Assembly (NCBI RefSeq): GCF_007828035.1
Contig: NZ_VITV01000013.1
Coordinates: 62,001-126,000 of the forward strand
Reading direction: 5' to 3'
Origin: Nitrospirillum amazonense
GTDB lineage: Bacteria > Pseudomonadota > Alphaproteobacteria > Azospirillales > Azospirillaceae
DNA length: 64,000 nt
Shown here: positions 1-9,002 of the stretch, in pieces
Numbering within the stretch: position 1 is the stretch's first letter
Layout of the letters: each line of letters starts with the position of its first letter
Position numbers and translations under genes: made by a program
Notes under the pieces: model-generated
Told to the model about the DNA's origin: nothing
Database searches by the model: none
What the model saw: the letters and a program-made list of their open reading frames with translations, nothing else

Positions 1-395
1 ATATGCCGGCGTGGATAACGTTTTTATTAAAATTAGTGTTATTCCGAAGGTGATTTCCTATCTTCCTTTTCTCCCAATGACTGAATGTGATCACCTTCGG
101 AAATTGCTCCATATCGATTAAGGAAAAGTGCCGAATCTCGCTAAAGAAGAAGGTGCTGTCAGGTATTCCCGAGCTGGGCCTCGCAATTTGGTTGCAGGTT
201 GCCGCTGCGCGTCGCTGGATGTAATAGTGCCCATTCTATTGACCTTTGCCCATCATCGCCGAAATCGGCTACCACTCAATATCGAGTGCAGTGTATACCT
301 TTAGGCGCTTGTTTTGCCTAGCCGCCCCGTCTTGGGAATCGTGTTTGGGTGGTGGGAAGGTGGCCGTCCCACGCCGTAGTCGGCCTCTCCATGCG
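1..395. other. Intergenic stretch at the window edge
   Basis: No coding frame here looks real. It lies downstream of the leftward glycosyltransferase gene that ends at 396. The left half is AT-rich and holds a 13-bp inverted repeat (listed separately). I see no promoter or RNA gene I can support. Genes further left are outside the window. Confidence 0.5.
42..102. repeat. Perfect 13-bp inverted repeat with 35-nt loop
   Basis: TTCCGAAGGTGAT at 42-54 is the exact reverse complement of 90-102. The 35-nt spacer is AT-rich. There is no T-tract directly after either arm, so a simple intrinsic terminator is not obvious. It could be a pair of operator sites, the stem of a transcript 3' end, or a mobile-element remnant. 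Confidence 0.6.
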
Positions 396-2210
396 TCAAT
401 GCGCCGTTTTTCCATTGATAATCTGGCCGATCAGGTTGAGCCGCTCACGATAGCGGGCCCCGACGGCGGCGGCGCTGTGACGCTCTTCCACACGCGATCG
501 CGCCACCGCGACGCGCTTTGCGCGCCCATGGCTATCTTGGACCGTCTGGCGCAGGCAGTAGGCGGCGTGATCCAGATCAGGATCGGCCCAATGGGTGCCG
601 TCCGCCAAGGGATAGGCGCCGGGCTCGACTGGAATCAGCGCGGATCGCACAGCCAACGCCGTGTCCTGGGTAATCAGTTCGTCACTACCGGACCAGCCAG
701 TTGCCACCACCGGGCGTTCCAGGAGCATCGCTTCCGCTATGGTGCGCCCGAACCCTTCGGAACGATGCAGAGAAACATAAGCGTCGCAGGCCTCGATCAG
801 GCCCAGCACCTCAGCCCGGGTCGTTGTCATCGCGATGATGCGAATGCGTGGGTCCTGTCGGGCCGCCTCGGCGACTGCCTCCCAAGCCGCGGAGTCGGGG
901 GGCGCATTCATGACCTTGAGGACGAGGCCGACCGGCTCGGTCATCGTGGGGAACGCTCGTCGGAACGCCGCGATCACACCTGCGGGATTCTTACGCTCAA
1001 GGTACGAGTTGGCGTCGAACACATAAAGGAAAAGAAAGTTGCCGAGAATCGCGCCGAGTGTACTGCGGTCGAACAGCACTGGTGGCGCAAGGCGCACGCA
1101 CATGGGCATATATATCACGGGCACTGGCGAAACCAGTTGCAGTGCGTCTTGTGTGAAGCGTGACGAAACCCAAACCTCATCCACCAATTCGAAGGCGACC
1201 GACCAGGGACGTGGCCAATGTGGAAGCTCCCAAGGCCAATAGCCGACGACATAACTCTCCCGAAATCGGGCTTCTCCCCGTTCCACTAGATAGCGTCCGG
1301 TGTCGAAGCCAGTCAGACAGAAGCATGTCACGGGAGCGGTGGAATGATCCGCGACGTCCGCGGCGGCCGTATAATCCTGCTGTCGCGCCGCCAAGCCTTT
1401 AGGAAAATCGAGGATCCCGAAAGGCACATCGGCGGTCCGCAACGCGGCCGCCATGGACCGGACGTCCTCGCCGATACCTAATTCACCGAACGCATAACCC
1501 ACGAGGGCGACCGCGTGGTCCGGGGGGGAGATGTGTCCCTTTTGAGCGGGCGTGACCGGTTCACGCAGGGAGGGGGTGTTGCGGCCGCTCGTCAGGATAT
1601 CGACGCCGAGGTGGCGGAAGCCACCCGTCAGACACCATGCCATGTAAGCCGCGCGGCCGCCATCCTCAAGGATGTTGAACTGTTGCCTCAAGCCGGCGTC
1701 GGCCGCGTGGCAAAAATGCATGAGGCGCGAAAGGCCAAGCGGACTGCCATCAGGGGCCATGGATTCCCCCTCCAGCCATTCCAGGACTCGTGGTGGGAAT
1801 AGGTCCTCCAGATGAAGTTCGCGGCGCCCATAAATGAGGAGCCAACCCAGCGCTCGTTCACGCCCGCCTGGCTCCGTTGTGCGAAAAGCGGCGACGATGT
1901 CATCCCGTTGCGCGAGGATCCAATCTAGCAGGATTGGAACCTGTACGTTTTGGTCCCGGTCGACGTGGGCAGACGTGCCCAGGCTCCAGGCTAGGGCTAC
2001 TTGGCCGGCAGGAGCTGACGTGTGCCGATAGTCGCGCCGGCCCCCACAGAGCCACCACAGCAGGAAGCGACGTTGGGTTGCCTCATCGTCCCAGGCCCCG
2101 CCGTTGCGCACATCGTCCCGCACTAGGTAAACAACCCAGCTGTGAAGGTCGAAGGGTTCGGGCCAATCGCGCAACCGTCCCCGCGGCACAGGCCATTGAA
2201 ATTGGTTCAA
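396..2210 (-). CDS. Glycosyltransferase, GT4-type (GT-B fold), 604 aa
   Basis: The C-terminal half has the hallmarks of a retaining GT-B glycosyltransferase: a core beginning near YVFDANSYLERKNP (about residue 395), then SEGFGRTIAEAM (about residue 485), an EX7E-type donor-site motif, and PVVATGWSGSDE. The first 230 residues are not recognised; they are Trp-rich and may be a separate domain. It probably adds a sugar to a surface polysaccharide or glycoprotein; donor and acceptor cannot be read from sequence. The sulfotransferase upstream and the GT61 protein at 9.4-10.5 kb support a surface-glycan role. Codon use is less GC-biased than in the housekeeping genes further right, consistent with an accessory locus. 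Confidence 0.82.
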   Translation of the reverse strand: MNQFQWPVPRGRLRDWPEPFDLHSWVVYLVRDDVRNGGAWDDEATQRRFLLWWLCGGRRDYRHTSAPAGQVALAWSLGTSAHVDRDQNVQVPILLDWILAQRDDIVAAFRTTEPGGRERALGWLLIYGRRELHLEDLFPPRVLEWLEGESMAPDGSPLGLSRLMHFCHAADAGLRQQFNILEDGGRAAYMAWCLTGGFRHLGVDILTSGRNTPSLREPVTPAQKGHISPPDHAVALVGYAFGELGIGEDVRSMAAALRTADVPFGILDFPKGLAARQQDYTAAADVADHSTAPVTCFCLTGFDTGRYLVERGEARFRESYVVGYWPWELPHWPRPWSVAFELVDEVWVSSRFTQDALQLVSPVPVIYMPMCVRLAPPVLFDRSTLGAILGNFLFLYVFDANSYLERKNPAGVIAAFRRAFPTMTEPVGLVLKVMNAPPDSAAWEAVAEAARQDPRIRIIAMTTTRAEVLGLIEACDAYVSLHRSEGFGRTIAEAMLLERPVVATGWSGSDELITQDTALAVRSALIPVEPGAYPLADGTHWADPDLDHAAYCLRQTVQDSHGRAKRVAVARSRVEERHSAAAVGARYRERLNLIGQIINGKTAH

Positions 2211-2296
2211 CCTTGCGCTCCGCTTCGGTTCAGCAGCTACCCTACTTCCCTCCCGTCGGCCGTGCCGCTTGCCAAGCCTGATCAGGGAAAACGACG

Positions 2297-2324
2297 ACCC
2301 ACCGCTTCCTGGGAAGCGGTGGGT
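2297..2324 (-). terminator. Hairpin, probable terminator of the sulfotransferase gene
   Basis: ACCCACCGCTTCC at 2297-2309 pairs perfectly with 2312-2324, giving a 13-bp stem. Read on the minus strand the stem is followed by CGTCGTTTTCCC, a short T run. It lies 130 bp beyond the stop of the sulfotransferase and before the start of the glycosyltransferase. It fits a rho-independent terminator, though the T-tract is weak. Confidence 0.55.
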
Positions 2325-2453
2325 ACATGGCTCTTAATGTAGCGTGGCCAGAGGCAGATAGCTTTCAGCTTATCGGCGGGAGTTGATTAACCGCGCGGGC
2401 GAGACGCGGGGGCGGGCTTCTGTTCCCGCTCTACGGTGGAAGCCCGGCACACG

Positions 2454-3467
2454 CTACTCCTCGATTTGAGCGCTATCCGTGCCTCCGGGCTGTGCAGTGG
2501 CCAACTTGGCCTCAAGGGCCTCGAGGCGCCTCGTCAGACTGCTAATTTCATCAATCCTGAAGCCATTTTCTCGAGATAGCTCGCCAGTCTCTCCGATGCG
2601 GAACCCGTTTTGTTCGGCCAAGTCCAAGATCGCTTTCTTGAGAGCTGTGAACTCAATGCGCAGACTCTCGTCCTGCGCTACGGCAACGCCCGTCGCCAAC
2701 TGAAGCGGGCGGATACCGTATCCAAACATGCCCAGTTCCGGATCCAGCACCCGGGAGATGGCTTCGATGGTGGACGCTTTCAACTTGTTCAAATGGTCGA
2801 AGGGCCGCCCCTGACGCTTGTGCACGAACTCATTTTCGCCTGTGGCTTCGAAGTTGGCCAGGACCATGGCGTCCTTCAGCGCATCTTCAGTCGGCGTAAG
2901 ATTCAGTCGCCTTATGGCGTCCAGGACCCATGCGCCCGGATTCTGAAAGATGTCTTCGTAGCGGTAGACTATCGTATCAGCGTTCCGATAGACGAATGCG
3001 GCGAGTCCGTGAAGCGTTTCCTTATATTCGGACGCCACCGATAGACAGTGGCTGTCGATGTCGATATCAATTGGGGCCCCTTTTTCCATTTCGTCCAAGC
3101 CTTTGCCAATCTGGAAACGAGCATGGAAATTTTTCATGGCGTAATAGTGTGAAACCAGACAGTCTCGCGGGTCTCGGACAACCATGACCTTCCGTATCCC
3201 GCGCAAACTCACCTTACGAAGAGATTCGGGCGCGCTGCGGAAAGGGCCATAATAGACTTGGCTTCTCTCAAGCCCTTCGAAGATGTCTTGCGAAATGTGG
3301 CTGACGGGGACCCCGGCATTAAAATGTTCGGTCTCAATATCCCGCAATTCATAGTTGCAGGATTGTGCCAAAACCGAGAGAATTTGATTGCAGATTGAAC
3401 TTCCGCCTCGCGCTATCCCGATAAACAGAATGCTTTGCTTGCCACCCGTGGTGCCGAGTTCCGTCAT
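2454..3467 (-). CDS. Sulfotransferase-family protein
   Basis: This is a PAPS-dependent sulfotransferase-type protein. GIARGGSS near the N-terminus matches the 5'-phosphosulfate-binding P-loop, and VVRDPRDCLVSHYYAM about 95 residues later matches the 3'-phosphate-binding motif. The C-terminal 80 residues are heptad-like and may form a coiled coil. I chose the ATG at 3467 because AAGG precedes it and the P-loop then starts about 15 residues in, as is usual; an ATG at 3518 is also open. It presumably sulfates a surface glycan or protein made by the neighbouring glycosyltransferases. The substrate is unknown. Confidence 0.8.
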   Translation of the reverse strand: MTELGTTGGKQSILFIGIARGGSSICNQILSVLAQSCNYELRDIETEHFNAGVPVSHISQDIFEGLERSQVYYGPFRSAPESLRKVSLRGIRKVMVVRDPRDCLVSHYYAMKNFHARFQIGKGLDEMEKGAPIDIDIDSHCLSVASEYKETLHGLAAFVYRNADTIVYRYEDIFQNPGAWVLDAIRRLNLTPTEDALKDAMVLANFEATGENEFVHKRQGRPFDHLNKLKASTIEAISRVLDPELGMFGYGIRPLQLATGVAVAQDESLRIEFTALKKAILDLAEQNGFRIGETGELSRENGFRIDEISSLTRRLEALEAKLATAQPGGTDSAQIEE

Positions 3468-3856
3468 AAAAAAAGCCTTAATTTGTTCTCTTTGGTGACA
3501 ACTTAGCCCCTCGCCCAAGGCCAGACAATGGTTTTAGGTTTGGGCTTGCGCTGGCGTTGTGCAAGCTGGGCACACATGGGGCGACACCTCCAATCGGCCT
3601 AGTTCTAATGTCATGCCCCACTTCAATGAACATGGTTCAGAAATTCGAATTTCAGAATTCGAATTTCAGAAGAAGGAAGAGAATTTTATGGTGTCGGGAG
3701 TGTGCCGTCCAATAGATAGCTACCAGGGGATCGAATTAGGGGCACTGAGGGTAGGTAGCCTCCCAGTGGATACGGAGCACATAAGAACATAAATTGCTTA
3801 AAACGACCAGTTTTTGGTTCTGGCCATGTAGCATGGTCAACCCTCCCGGAGGCAGT
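3468..3856. other. Divergent intergenic region with a tandem repeat
   Basis: This 389-bp region separates the leftward sulfotransferase from the rightward gene at 3857, so it should hold both promoters. It contains the 14-bp tandem repeat at 3643-3670. A 34-codon frame starts at an ATG at 3688 behind an AAGGAAGAG Shine-Dalgarno-like sequence. That frame could be a leader peptide but has no recognisable features. Confidence 0.45.
3643..3670. repeat. Two tandem copies of a 14-bp unit
   Basis: ATTCGAATTTCAGA occurs twice head to tail. Each unit contains the palindrome ATTCGAAT, so the array could be a pair of regulator sites in the divergent promoter region. Confidence 0.65.
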
Positions 3857-5182
3857 ATGCGCTTTATAAGACGAGGGAATGGCTATGAATTTGTTGTCGA
3901 TTCGACCTGTGGAGTGCCTGTCGACTGCTTTTTTTCGTTCGTCTGGTGGCGCGGCGCCTTTTGGTCGGCCCATCGCAGGCACGTCATGTTTGAGCCGGAA
4001 AGGTGGCCATCAGATCCCACTACGAACGTTAGTGACATTTTACTGATTCGGTGGCGCGAGGAGGGGCAAGATCTGGTGCCCGACGAGGAGCGGCTGGTTG
4101 GTCCGGGAAATGATCCGCGTATAGCCCTTATCAGCGGAAGGCCGATTGTTCTGTTCCGAGGTGCGCTGCAGTCCCCGCAAGAATATTACCTCTATGACGT
4201 TCGTACGGACCGTCTTGTGCCTATCAATGTCAGCGGTTTGACCGTCGCGTACGGTAAGAACTGGATGCCATTTGATTTGAATGGCGATGTGGGGGCCGTC
4301 CATGGTTTCGATCCGTTCCGAATTTTGCGCGTGTCGCCAGAGACAGGAGCCGGCCTTGTCCTCGAATCGCATCGGTGTCCGTGGGCGCCAAGGGCGCCGC
4401 ATGATCGCTATGCGATGATGCGGGGCGGGGCCAACGCCCTTGTATTGGGGGATGTGGCGTTCGGTCTCGGCCATGCGACATTTGATCCTTATAGGCATGT
4501 TCCATTCCAATGGCGTAAAAACGCCGAGGGTGAACTGTCCGTGGAATATACAGCGGATTTCGAGCCGATCATTGGCGCGGGCTTCGGCATCATTGACCCC
4601 ACCTCCATCCTTGAAACGGGTCGGGGGAGTTTTGTCGGCGCCTGCTGCTCCGAGCGCGACTGGTTCTTTGATCAGCGCTTCCTGAATGTGCTGTTGCCAG
4701 CAAAAATCTTGCGCCGCCGTGGAAGGCCAAGCATTTCTGTTGACACCTCCGCCTATGCGGCGCTTCCCCGCGCTTGGTTGACCACGGCCGATGTGTTGCA
4801 GGCCAACATACCCGGTCGGCCTGTTCCATACGCTGCCCGCCGCGTGGAACAGGCCGGTTTTGCGATGTTCGGACCCTACGAAAGTATCAGTCCCGGCCGA
4901 TATCGTTTCAGTTTTCGCTACAGCAGCGAAGCGGAACCGGCTTTTGAATGTGGTTGGTGCGATGTCGCTATGACCCGTCCTCGTTATTCACGGGCCAATG
5001 TCCGTGTGCCGTTGATGGGGACGGGGGGCGCCATCCGCACTGTGGATATTGAATGCGTGATGCGCCTGCCACCCCATGAAGTGCATGAAACACGTATTTA
5101 CTCCAATGGAATAGCACCCTTAACCGCTTACGACGTCCGGGTGTGCCGGCTGGAGGAATTGCCGGAATCGATTGGCCCCTGA
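3857..5182 (+). CDS. Unrecognised protein, possible beta-propeller carbohydrate enzyme, 441 aa
   Basis: The start at 3857 is favoured by GGAGG at 3848-3852; a TTG at 3794 would lengthen the protein by 21 residues. There is no signal peptide and no membrane segment. The stretch around residues 140-230 (KNWMPF, then GFDPFRILRV, then RGGAN and FGLGHATFDP) resembles, by eye, the repeated blades of five-bladed propeller glycosidases / phosphorylases such as GH130 relatives. I cannot confirm this. Its position between a sulfotransferase and a GT61 glycosyltransferase suggests surface-glycan metabolism. It ends about 50 bp before an IS remnant. Confidence 0.6.
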   Translation: MRFIRRGNGYEFVVDSTCGVPVDCFFSFVWWRGAFWSAHRRHVMFEPERWPSDPTTNVSDILLIRWREEGQDLVPDEERLVGPGNDPRIALISGRPIVLFRGALQSPQEYYLYDVRTDRLVPINVSGLTVAYGKNWMPFDLNGDVGAVHGFDPFRILRVSPETGAGLVLESHRCPWAPRAPHDRYAMMRGGANALVLGDVAFGLGHATFDPYRHVPFQWRKNAEGELSVEYTADFEPIIGAGFGIIDPTSILETGRGSFVGACCSERDWFFDQRFLNVLLPAKILRRRGRPSISVDTSAYAALPRAWLTTADVLQANIPGRPVPYAARRVEQAGFAMFGPYESISPGRYRFSFRYSSEAEPAFECGWCDVAMTRPRYSRANVRVPLMGTGGAIRTVDIECVMRLPPHEVHETRIYSNGIAPLTAYDVRVCRLEELPESIGP

Positions 5183-5230
5183 CCGACAGCGGGTGCAATG
5201 GGTGGGGGCTTCGAGATGGAGTGCGCCCCT

Positions 5231-5338
5231 TTAGGTGGGCAGTTTCAAGCCGCGGAATTGACCCGGTGATTGGGCGTGTTGTTCCTCGAACGCAATGGGG
5301 CTGAGATAGGTAGGGCCGAATGTTTGTCCGAGGTGAGG
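5231..5338 (-). pseudogene. C-terminal remnant of an IS3-type transposase (OrfB)
   Basis: Read on the minus strand, this stretch encodes a tail containing PTYLSPIAFEEQH and ending GLKLPT followed by TAA at 5231-5233. YLSPxxFE near the C-terminus is characteristic of IS3-family OrfB transposases. Everything upstream is missing: the fragment abuts the left end of the IS21-type element at 5339. It appears to be what remains of an older IS that the IS21-type element entered or replaced. Confidence 0.65.
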
Positions 5339-5400
5339 TGTGAATCGGCATGGAATAAGGACCCCATATGAGGGGTGATCGGCGTCCAATCGGGACCCCT
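5339..5400 (+). repeat. IS21-type left terminal repeat array
   Basis: It starts TGTGAATCGGC and carries GGACCCC near 5360 and then TGATCGGCGTCCAATCGGGA followed by CCCC near 5376-5399. This mirrors the right-end array at 7851-7897 in inverted orientation. IS21 elements typically carry several transposase-binding repeats at each end. Confidence 0.7.
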
Positions 5401-5425
5401 TTTGCGCGGGTCCATACTGGCTCCC

Positions 5426-6952
5426 ATGGCAATGGCGGGAGCCTTGATTGGGATGCTGGTGGTGGAGACGATCGCGAAGATCCGGCGCGCCTACTTTGTT
5501 CAGCAGAAGCCGATCAAGGCGATCTGCCGTGAACTGGGTTTGTCGCGGAAGGTAGTCCGCAAGGTGCTTCGTTCGGAAGCGACGGAGTTCCGGTATGAGC
5601 GGACGGCGCAGCCCCAGCCGAAGATCGGGCCATGGCGGGAACGGCTGGACGCGCTGCTATTGGCCAATGAGGCCAAAGCGGCGCGCGAGCGGCTGACGCT
5701 GGTGCGGATTTACGAGGAACTGCGGGGTGCCGGGTACAACGGCAGCTATGATGCCGTGCGGCGGTACGCCCGTTCCTGGCAGAAGGCGCGGGGGGCGTCG
5801 CAGGCGGCGGCCTATGTGCCGTTGAGCTTCGCGCCGGGGAAGGCCTATCAGTTCGATTGGAGCCACGAGGTGGTGCTGATCGGCGGGGTGACGGTCACGG
5901 TGAAGGTGGCGCATGTCCGGCTGTGCCACAGCCGGATGCTGTTCGTGCGCGCATATCCGCGTGAGACGCAGGAGATGGTGTTCGACGCCCACGACCGGGC
6001 GTTCGCCTTCTTCAAGGGCACCTGCACGCGCGGGATATACGACAACATGAAGACGGCGGTGGATGCGATCTTCGTGGGCAAGGAGCGGGCCTACAACCGG
6101 CGCTTCCAGCAGATGTGCAGCCATTACCTGGTGCAACCGGCGGCCTGCACCCCGGCGGCGGGGTGGGAGAAGGGCCAGGTTTAGAACCAGGTGGGCCTGG
6201 TGCGGGAACGGTTCTTCACGCCGCGCCTGCGGGTGGCGAGCTACGAGGAGCTGAATGGCTGGCTGCTGGACCAGTGCATCGCCTACGCCAGGGCGCACCG
6301 GCATCCTGAGCAGCGGGACCGTACCGTCTGGGAGATGTTCGAGGCGGAACGACCCAGCCTGGTGGGCTACGCGGGGCGGTTCGACGGCTTCCACGCCACC
6401 TCGGCGTCAGTGTCCAAGACCTGCCTGGTACGGTTCGACCACAACAAGTACTCGGTGGCGGCCAAGGCGGTGGGGCGCCCGGTGGAGGTGCGGGCCTATG
6501 CCGACCGGATCGAGCTGCGCCAGGACGGCCAAGTGGTGGGGACGCACGCCCGCTGCTTCGGCCGCGACCGCACCGTCTACGATCCCTGGCACTATGTGCC
6601 GGTGCTGGCGCGCAAGCCGGGGGCCCTGCGCAACGGCGCGCCCTTCAAGGACTGGGTGCCGCCCACGGCGCTGGACCGGGTGCGGCGCAAGCTGGCGGGC
6701 AGCGACGACGGCGACCGGCAGATGGTCGACATCCTGACGGCGGTGCTGAGCGACGGCCTCCCGGCGGTGGAGGCGGCCTGTGCCGAGGCGTTGCGCGAGA
6801 ACGTCCATTCCGCCGCCGTCATCCTCAACATCCTGGCCCGGCGGCAGGAAGCGGCGGCGCCGGCGTCCATCCAAACGCCCGCCACGCTGATGCTGCACCA
6901 TGCGCCGGTGGCCGATTGCGCCCGGTACGACACCTTGAGGAGGGTACAGTGA
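5426..6952 (+). pseudogene. istA: IstA transposase of an IS21-type element, broken by an amber stop
   Basis: The N-terminal helix-turn-helix region (VETIAKIRRAYF, AICRELGLSRKVVRKV) and the catalytic core with FDWSHE and YDNMKT are those of IS21-family IstA. TAG at 6182-6184 interrupts the reading frame at GWEKGQV-stop-NQVGLVRERFF; the frame is otherwise open to TGA at 6950-6952. The lost codon is most simply GAG to TAG. It removes the Glu of the conserved KGxVE motif, which I take to be the third catalytic acidic residue. Start candidates are ATG 5426 and ATG 5453; most relatives begin at the latter. The end overlaps istB as TGATG. Confidence 0.88.
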
Positions 6953-7680
6953 TGGAGCGCCCGGAAATCCTGGCCGCCATGGCCGAGTTGAAGCTCTACG
7001 GCATGAAGGCGGCGTATGACGAGATCATCACCACGGCCGTCAAGCGCCAGCACGAACCCCAGCGCATCGTCGGCGACCTGCTGAGCGCGGAGATCAGCGA
7101 GAAGCAGGCGCGCTCCATCCGCTACCAGATCACCATCGCCAAGCTGCCCCTGGCCAAGGACATCGACGACTTCGCGTTCGAGGGCACGCCCATCAACCAG
7201 ACCCTGGTCCGCGACCTGGCGGGCGGCGACTTCCTGACCCATCAGCGTAACGTCGTCCTGGTCGGCGGAACCGGCACCGGCAAGAGCCACCTGGCCATCG
7301 CCATCGCGCGCGCCTGCATTCGGGGTGGGCGGCGCGGTCGCTTCTTCAACGTCGTCGACCTGGTCAACAAGCTGGAGGCTGAGAGCCGCCTGGGGCGCCA
7401 GGGGCGGCTGGCCGACCACCTCAGCCGCCTGGACTTCATCATCCTGGACGAACTCGGCTACCTGCCATTCCCCCAAGCGGGCGGCCAGCTCCTGTTCCAT
7501 CTCATCAGCCGCCTCTATGAACAGACCTCGGTCATCGTCACCACCAACCTCGCCTTCGGCGAATGGCCGTCCGTCTTCGGCGATGCCAAGATGACCACAG
7601 CCCTGCTCGACCGCCTGACCCACCACTGCGAGATCGTCGAGACCGGCAACGAGAGCTGGCGCTTCAAGAACCGCGCCTGA
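6952..7680 (+). CDS. istB: IstB ATP-binding helper protein of the IS21-type element
   Basis: This 242-residue DnaA/DnaC-like AAA+ ATPase has Walker [10 protein letters not shown] near residue 103 and Walker [13 protein letters not shown] near residue 163, the IstB signature. It acts with IstA as a target-capture and transposition regulator. It starts at an ATG overlapping the istA stop (TGATG), preceded by GAGGAGGG, so translation is coupled to the end of istA. The gene looks intact although its partner istA is broken, so it could only work with an IstA supplied in trans. Confidence 0.93.
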   Translation: MERPEILAAMAELKLYGMKAAYDEIITTAVKRQHEPQRIVGDLLSAEISEKQARSIRYQITIAKLPLAKDIDDFAFEGTPINQTLVRDLAGGDFLTHQRNVVLVGGTGTGKSHLAIAIARACIRGGRRGRFFNVVDLVNKLEAESRLGRQGRLADHLSRLDFIILDELGYLPFPQAGGQLLFHLISRLYEQTSVIVTTNLAFGEWPSVFGDAKMTTALLDRLTHHCEIVETGNESWRFKNRA

Positions 7681-7897
7681 CCGCCCTCCCATCACCGCCC
7701 GCCGCCCCGGACCCCACCCCCGCGGGTTCCCCCGGTGGGCGCACAGGCACCTCCCGTCCCCTCCGCTCCACGCATCGCCGGAGGCGCTGCGCTCCGGGGA
7801 CGGGGCCCTCCTATGCGCTACCGGGACAACCCTATTGCCAGCACATCACTGGGGTCCCTATTGGGCGCCGATACGGGGTCCCGTTACGCCGCCGATT
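7681..7897 (+). repeat. IS21-type right-end non-coding region and terminal repeats
   Basis: There is no gene in this stretch. The last 47 bp (7851-7897) hold two GGGGTCCC sub-repeats separated by a GGCGCCGATA-type segment, the inverse of the left-end array, and stop at GCCGATT, where the IS1111-type insertion appears to begin. Confidence 0.65.
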
Positions 7898-7902
7898 ATA
7901 GG

Positions 7903-7914
7903 ATGGCCCGCCCC
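7903..7914 (+). repeat. IS1111-type left sub-terminal inverted repeat
   Basis: ATGGCCCGCCCC; its perfect complement lies at 9246-9257, beyond the transposase and the non-coding region. Confidence 0.75.
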
Positions 7915-7970
7915 TCTCGAAGCGATGGGTTAAGATCGCAGACCTTTGCGAGAGGGAGAGGAGCGGACCG

Positions 7971-9002
7971 ATGAATATCGTTGTTCTTGGGATCGACCTT
8001 GGCAAGAATTCCTGCAGCGTTGCCGGACTGAACGCCGCCGGTCAGGTTGTGCTTCGCCGCCGGCTGAAGCGGGAGGGCCTCGCCGGATTGGCTCGGCAGT
8101 GGCCTGGGTGCGTCGTGGCGATGGAGGCATGCTGCGGGGCGCATCACCTGGGCCGTCAGTTGGCGGCGCAGGGGCATGAGGTCCGGCTGATGTCGCCGGA
8201 ATATGTGAGCCCCTACGTGAAGGCGCAAAAGAACGACGACCGGGACGCCGAGGCGATTGCGGAGGCGGCGACGCGGCCGACGATGCGCTTTGTCGAGGTG
8301 AAGACCCAAGCGCAGTCGGACATGCAATCGCTGCACAGGGCGCGGGAGCGCCTGGTGAACGACCGGACCGCGCTGATCAACCACCTGCGGGCACTCCTGC
8401 TGGAGCGGGGCATCACCGTGGCGCAGGGGCGGCGCAAGCTGGAAAAGGAATTGCCCGGCATCCTGGCCGACGAGGCGTTGGGCTTGAGCCCTCGCATCCG
8501 CCAGTTGGTCAGCGATTTGCGCGAGGAATGGCAGGGGCTGGATCACCGGATCGCCGCGTTCGACACCGAGTTCGTCGCCCAGGCCCGCAACGACGAGACG
8601 GTCCGCCGCCTGATCTCGGTGCCCGGCATTGGCAGCATCAACGCGACGGCGCTGGTGGCGGCCGTCGGTGATGGCCGTGCGTTTGCGCGCGGCCGGGATA
8701 TGGCAGCCTGGCTGGGGCTGGTGCCGCGCCAGATGACGACGGGGGGCAAACCCAAGCTGCTCGGCATCAGCAAGCGCGGCAACCGCTACTTGCGCAAGAA
8801 CCTGATCCACGGCGCCCGGGCGGTGCTGCCGTTGCTGGTCGAGCGCGATACGCCGCTCGGCCGCTGGGTGAAAGGCTTGCTGGAGCGCGCCCACAAGAAC
8901 ACCGTGGTGGTGGCGGCGCTCGCCAACAAATTGGCGCGCATCGCCTGGGCCGTCCTGACGGGTGGACAAGGCTTCGATGCGGCACATGCCGTGGCGGCAT
9001 GA
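7971..9002 (+). CDS. IS110/IS1111-family DEDD transposase, 343 aa
   Basis: The N-terminal RuvC-like DEDD domain shows GIDLGKNS (first Asp), an MEACCGAHH Glu region and KNDDRDAEAI (last acidic pair). The C-terminal Tnp_20 domain shows SVPGIGSINATALVAAVGDG, WLGLVPRQ and GNRYLRKNLIHGARAVL. Full length for the family and apparently intact. The ATG follows GAGGAGCGG. IS110-family recombinases work with an element-encoded bridge/seek RNA that specifies donor and target; in the IS1111 subgroup that RNA comes from the region downstream of the gene, which matches the 243 bp here. Confidence 0.93.
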   Translation: MNIVVLGIDLGKNSCSVAGLNAAGQVVLRRRLKREGLAGLARQWPGCVVAMEACCGAHHLGRQLAAQGHEVRLMSPEYVSPYVKAQKNDDRDAEAIAEAATRPTMRFVEVKTQAQSDMQSLHRARERLVNDRTALINHLRALLLERGITVAQGRRKLEKELPGILADEALGLSPRIRQLVSDLREEWQGLDHRIAAFDTEFVAQARNDETVRRLISVPGIGSINATALVAAVGDGRAFARGRDMAAWLGLVPRQMTTGGKPKLLGISKRGNRYLRKNLIHGARAVLPLLVERDTPLGRWVKGLLERAHKNTVVVAALANKLARIAWAVLTGGQGFDAAHAVAA

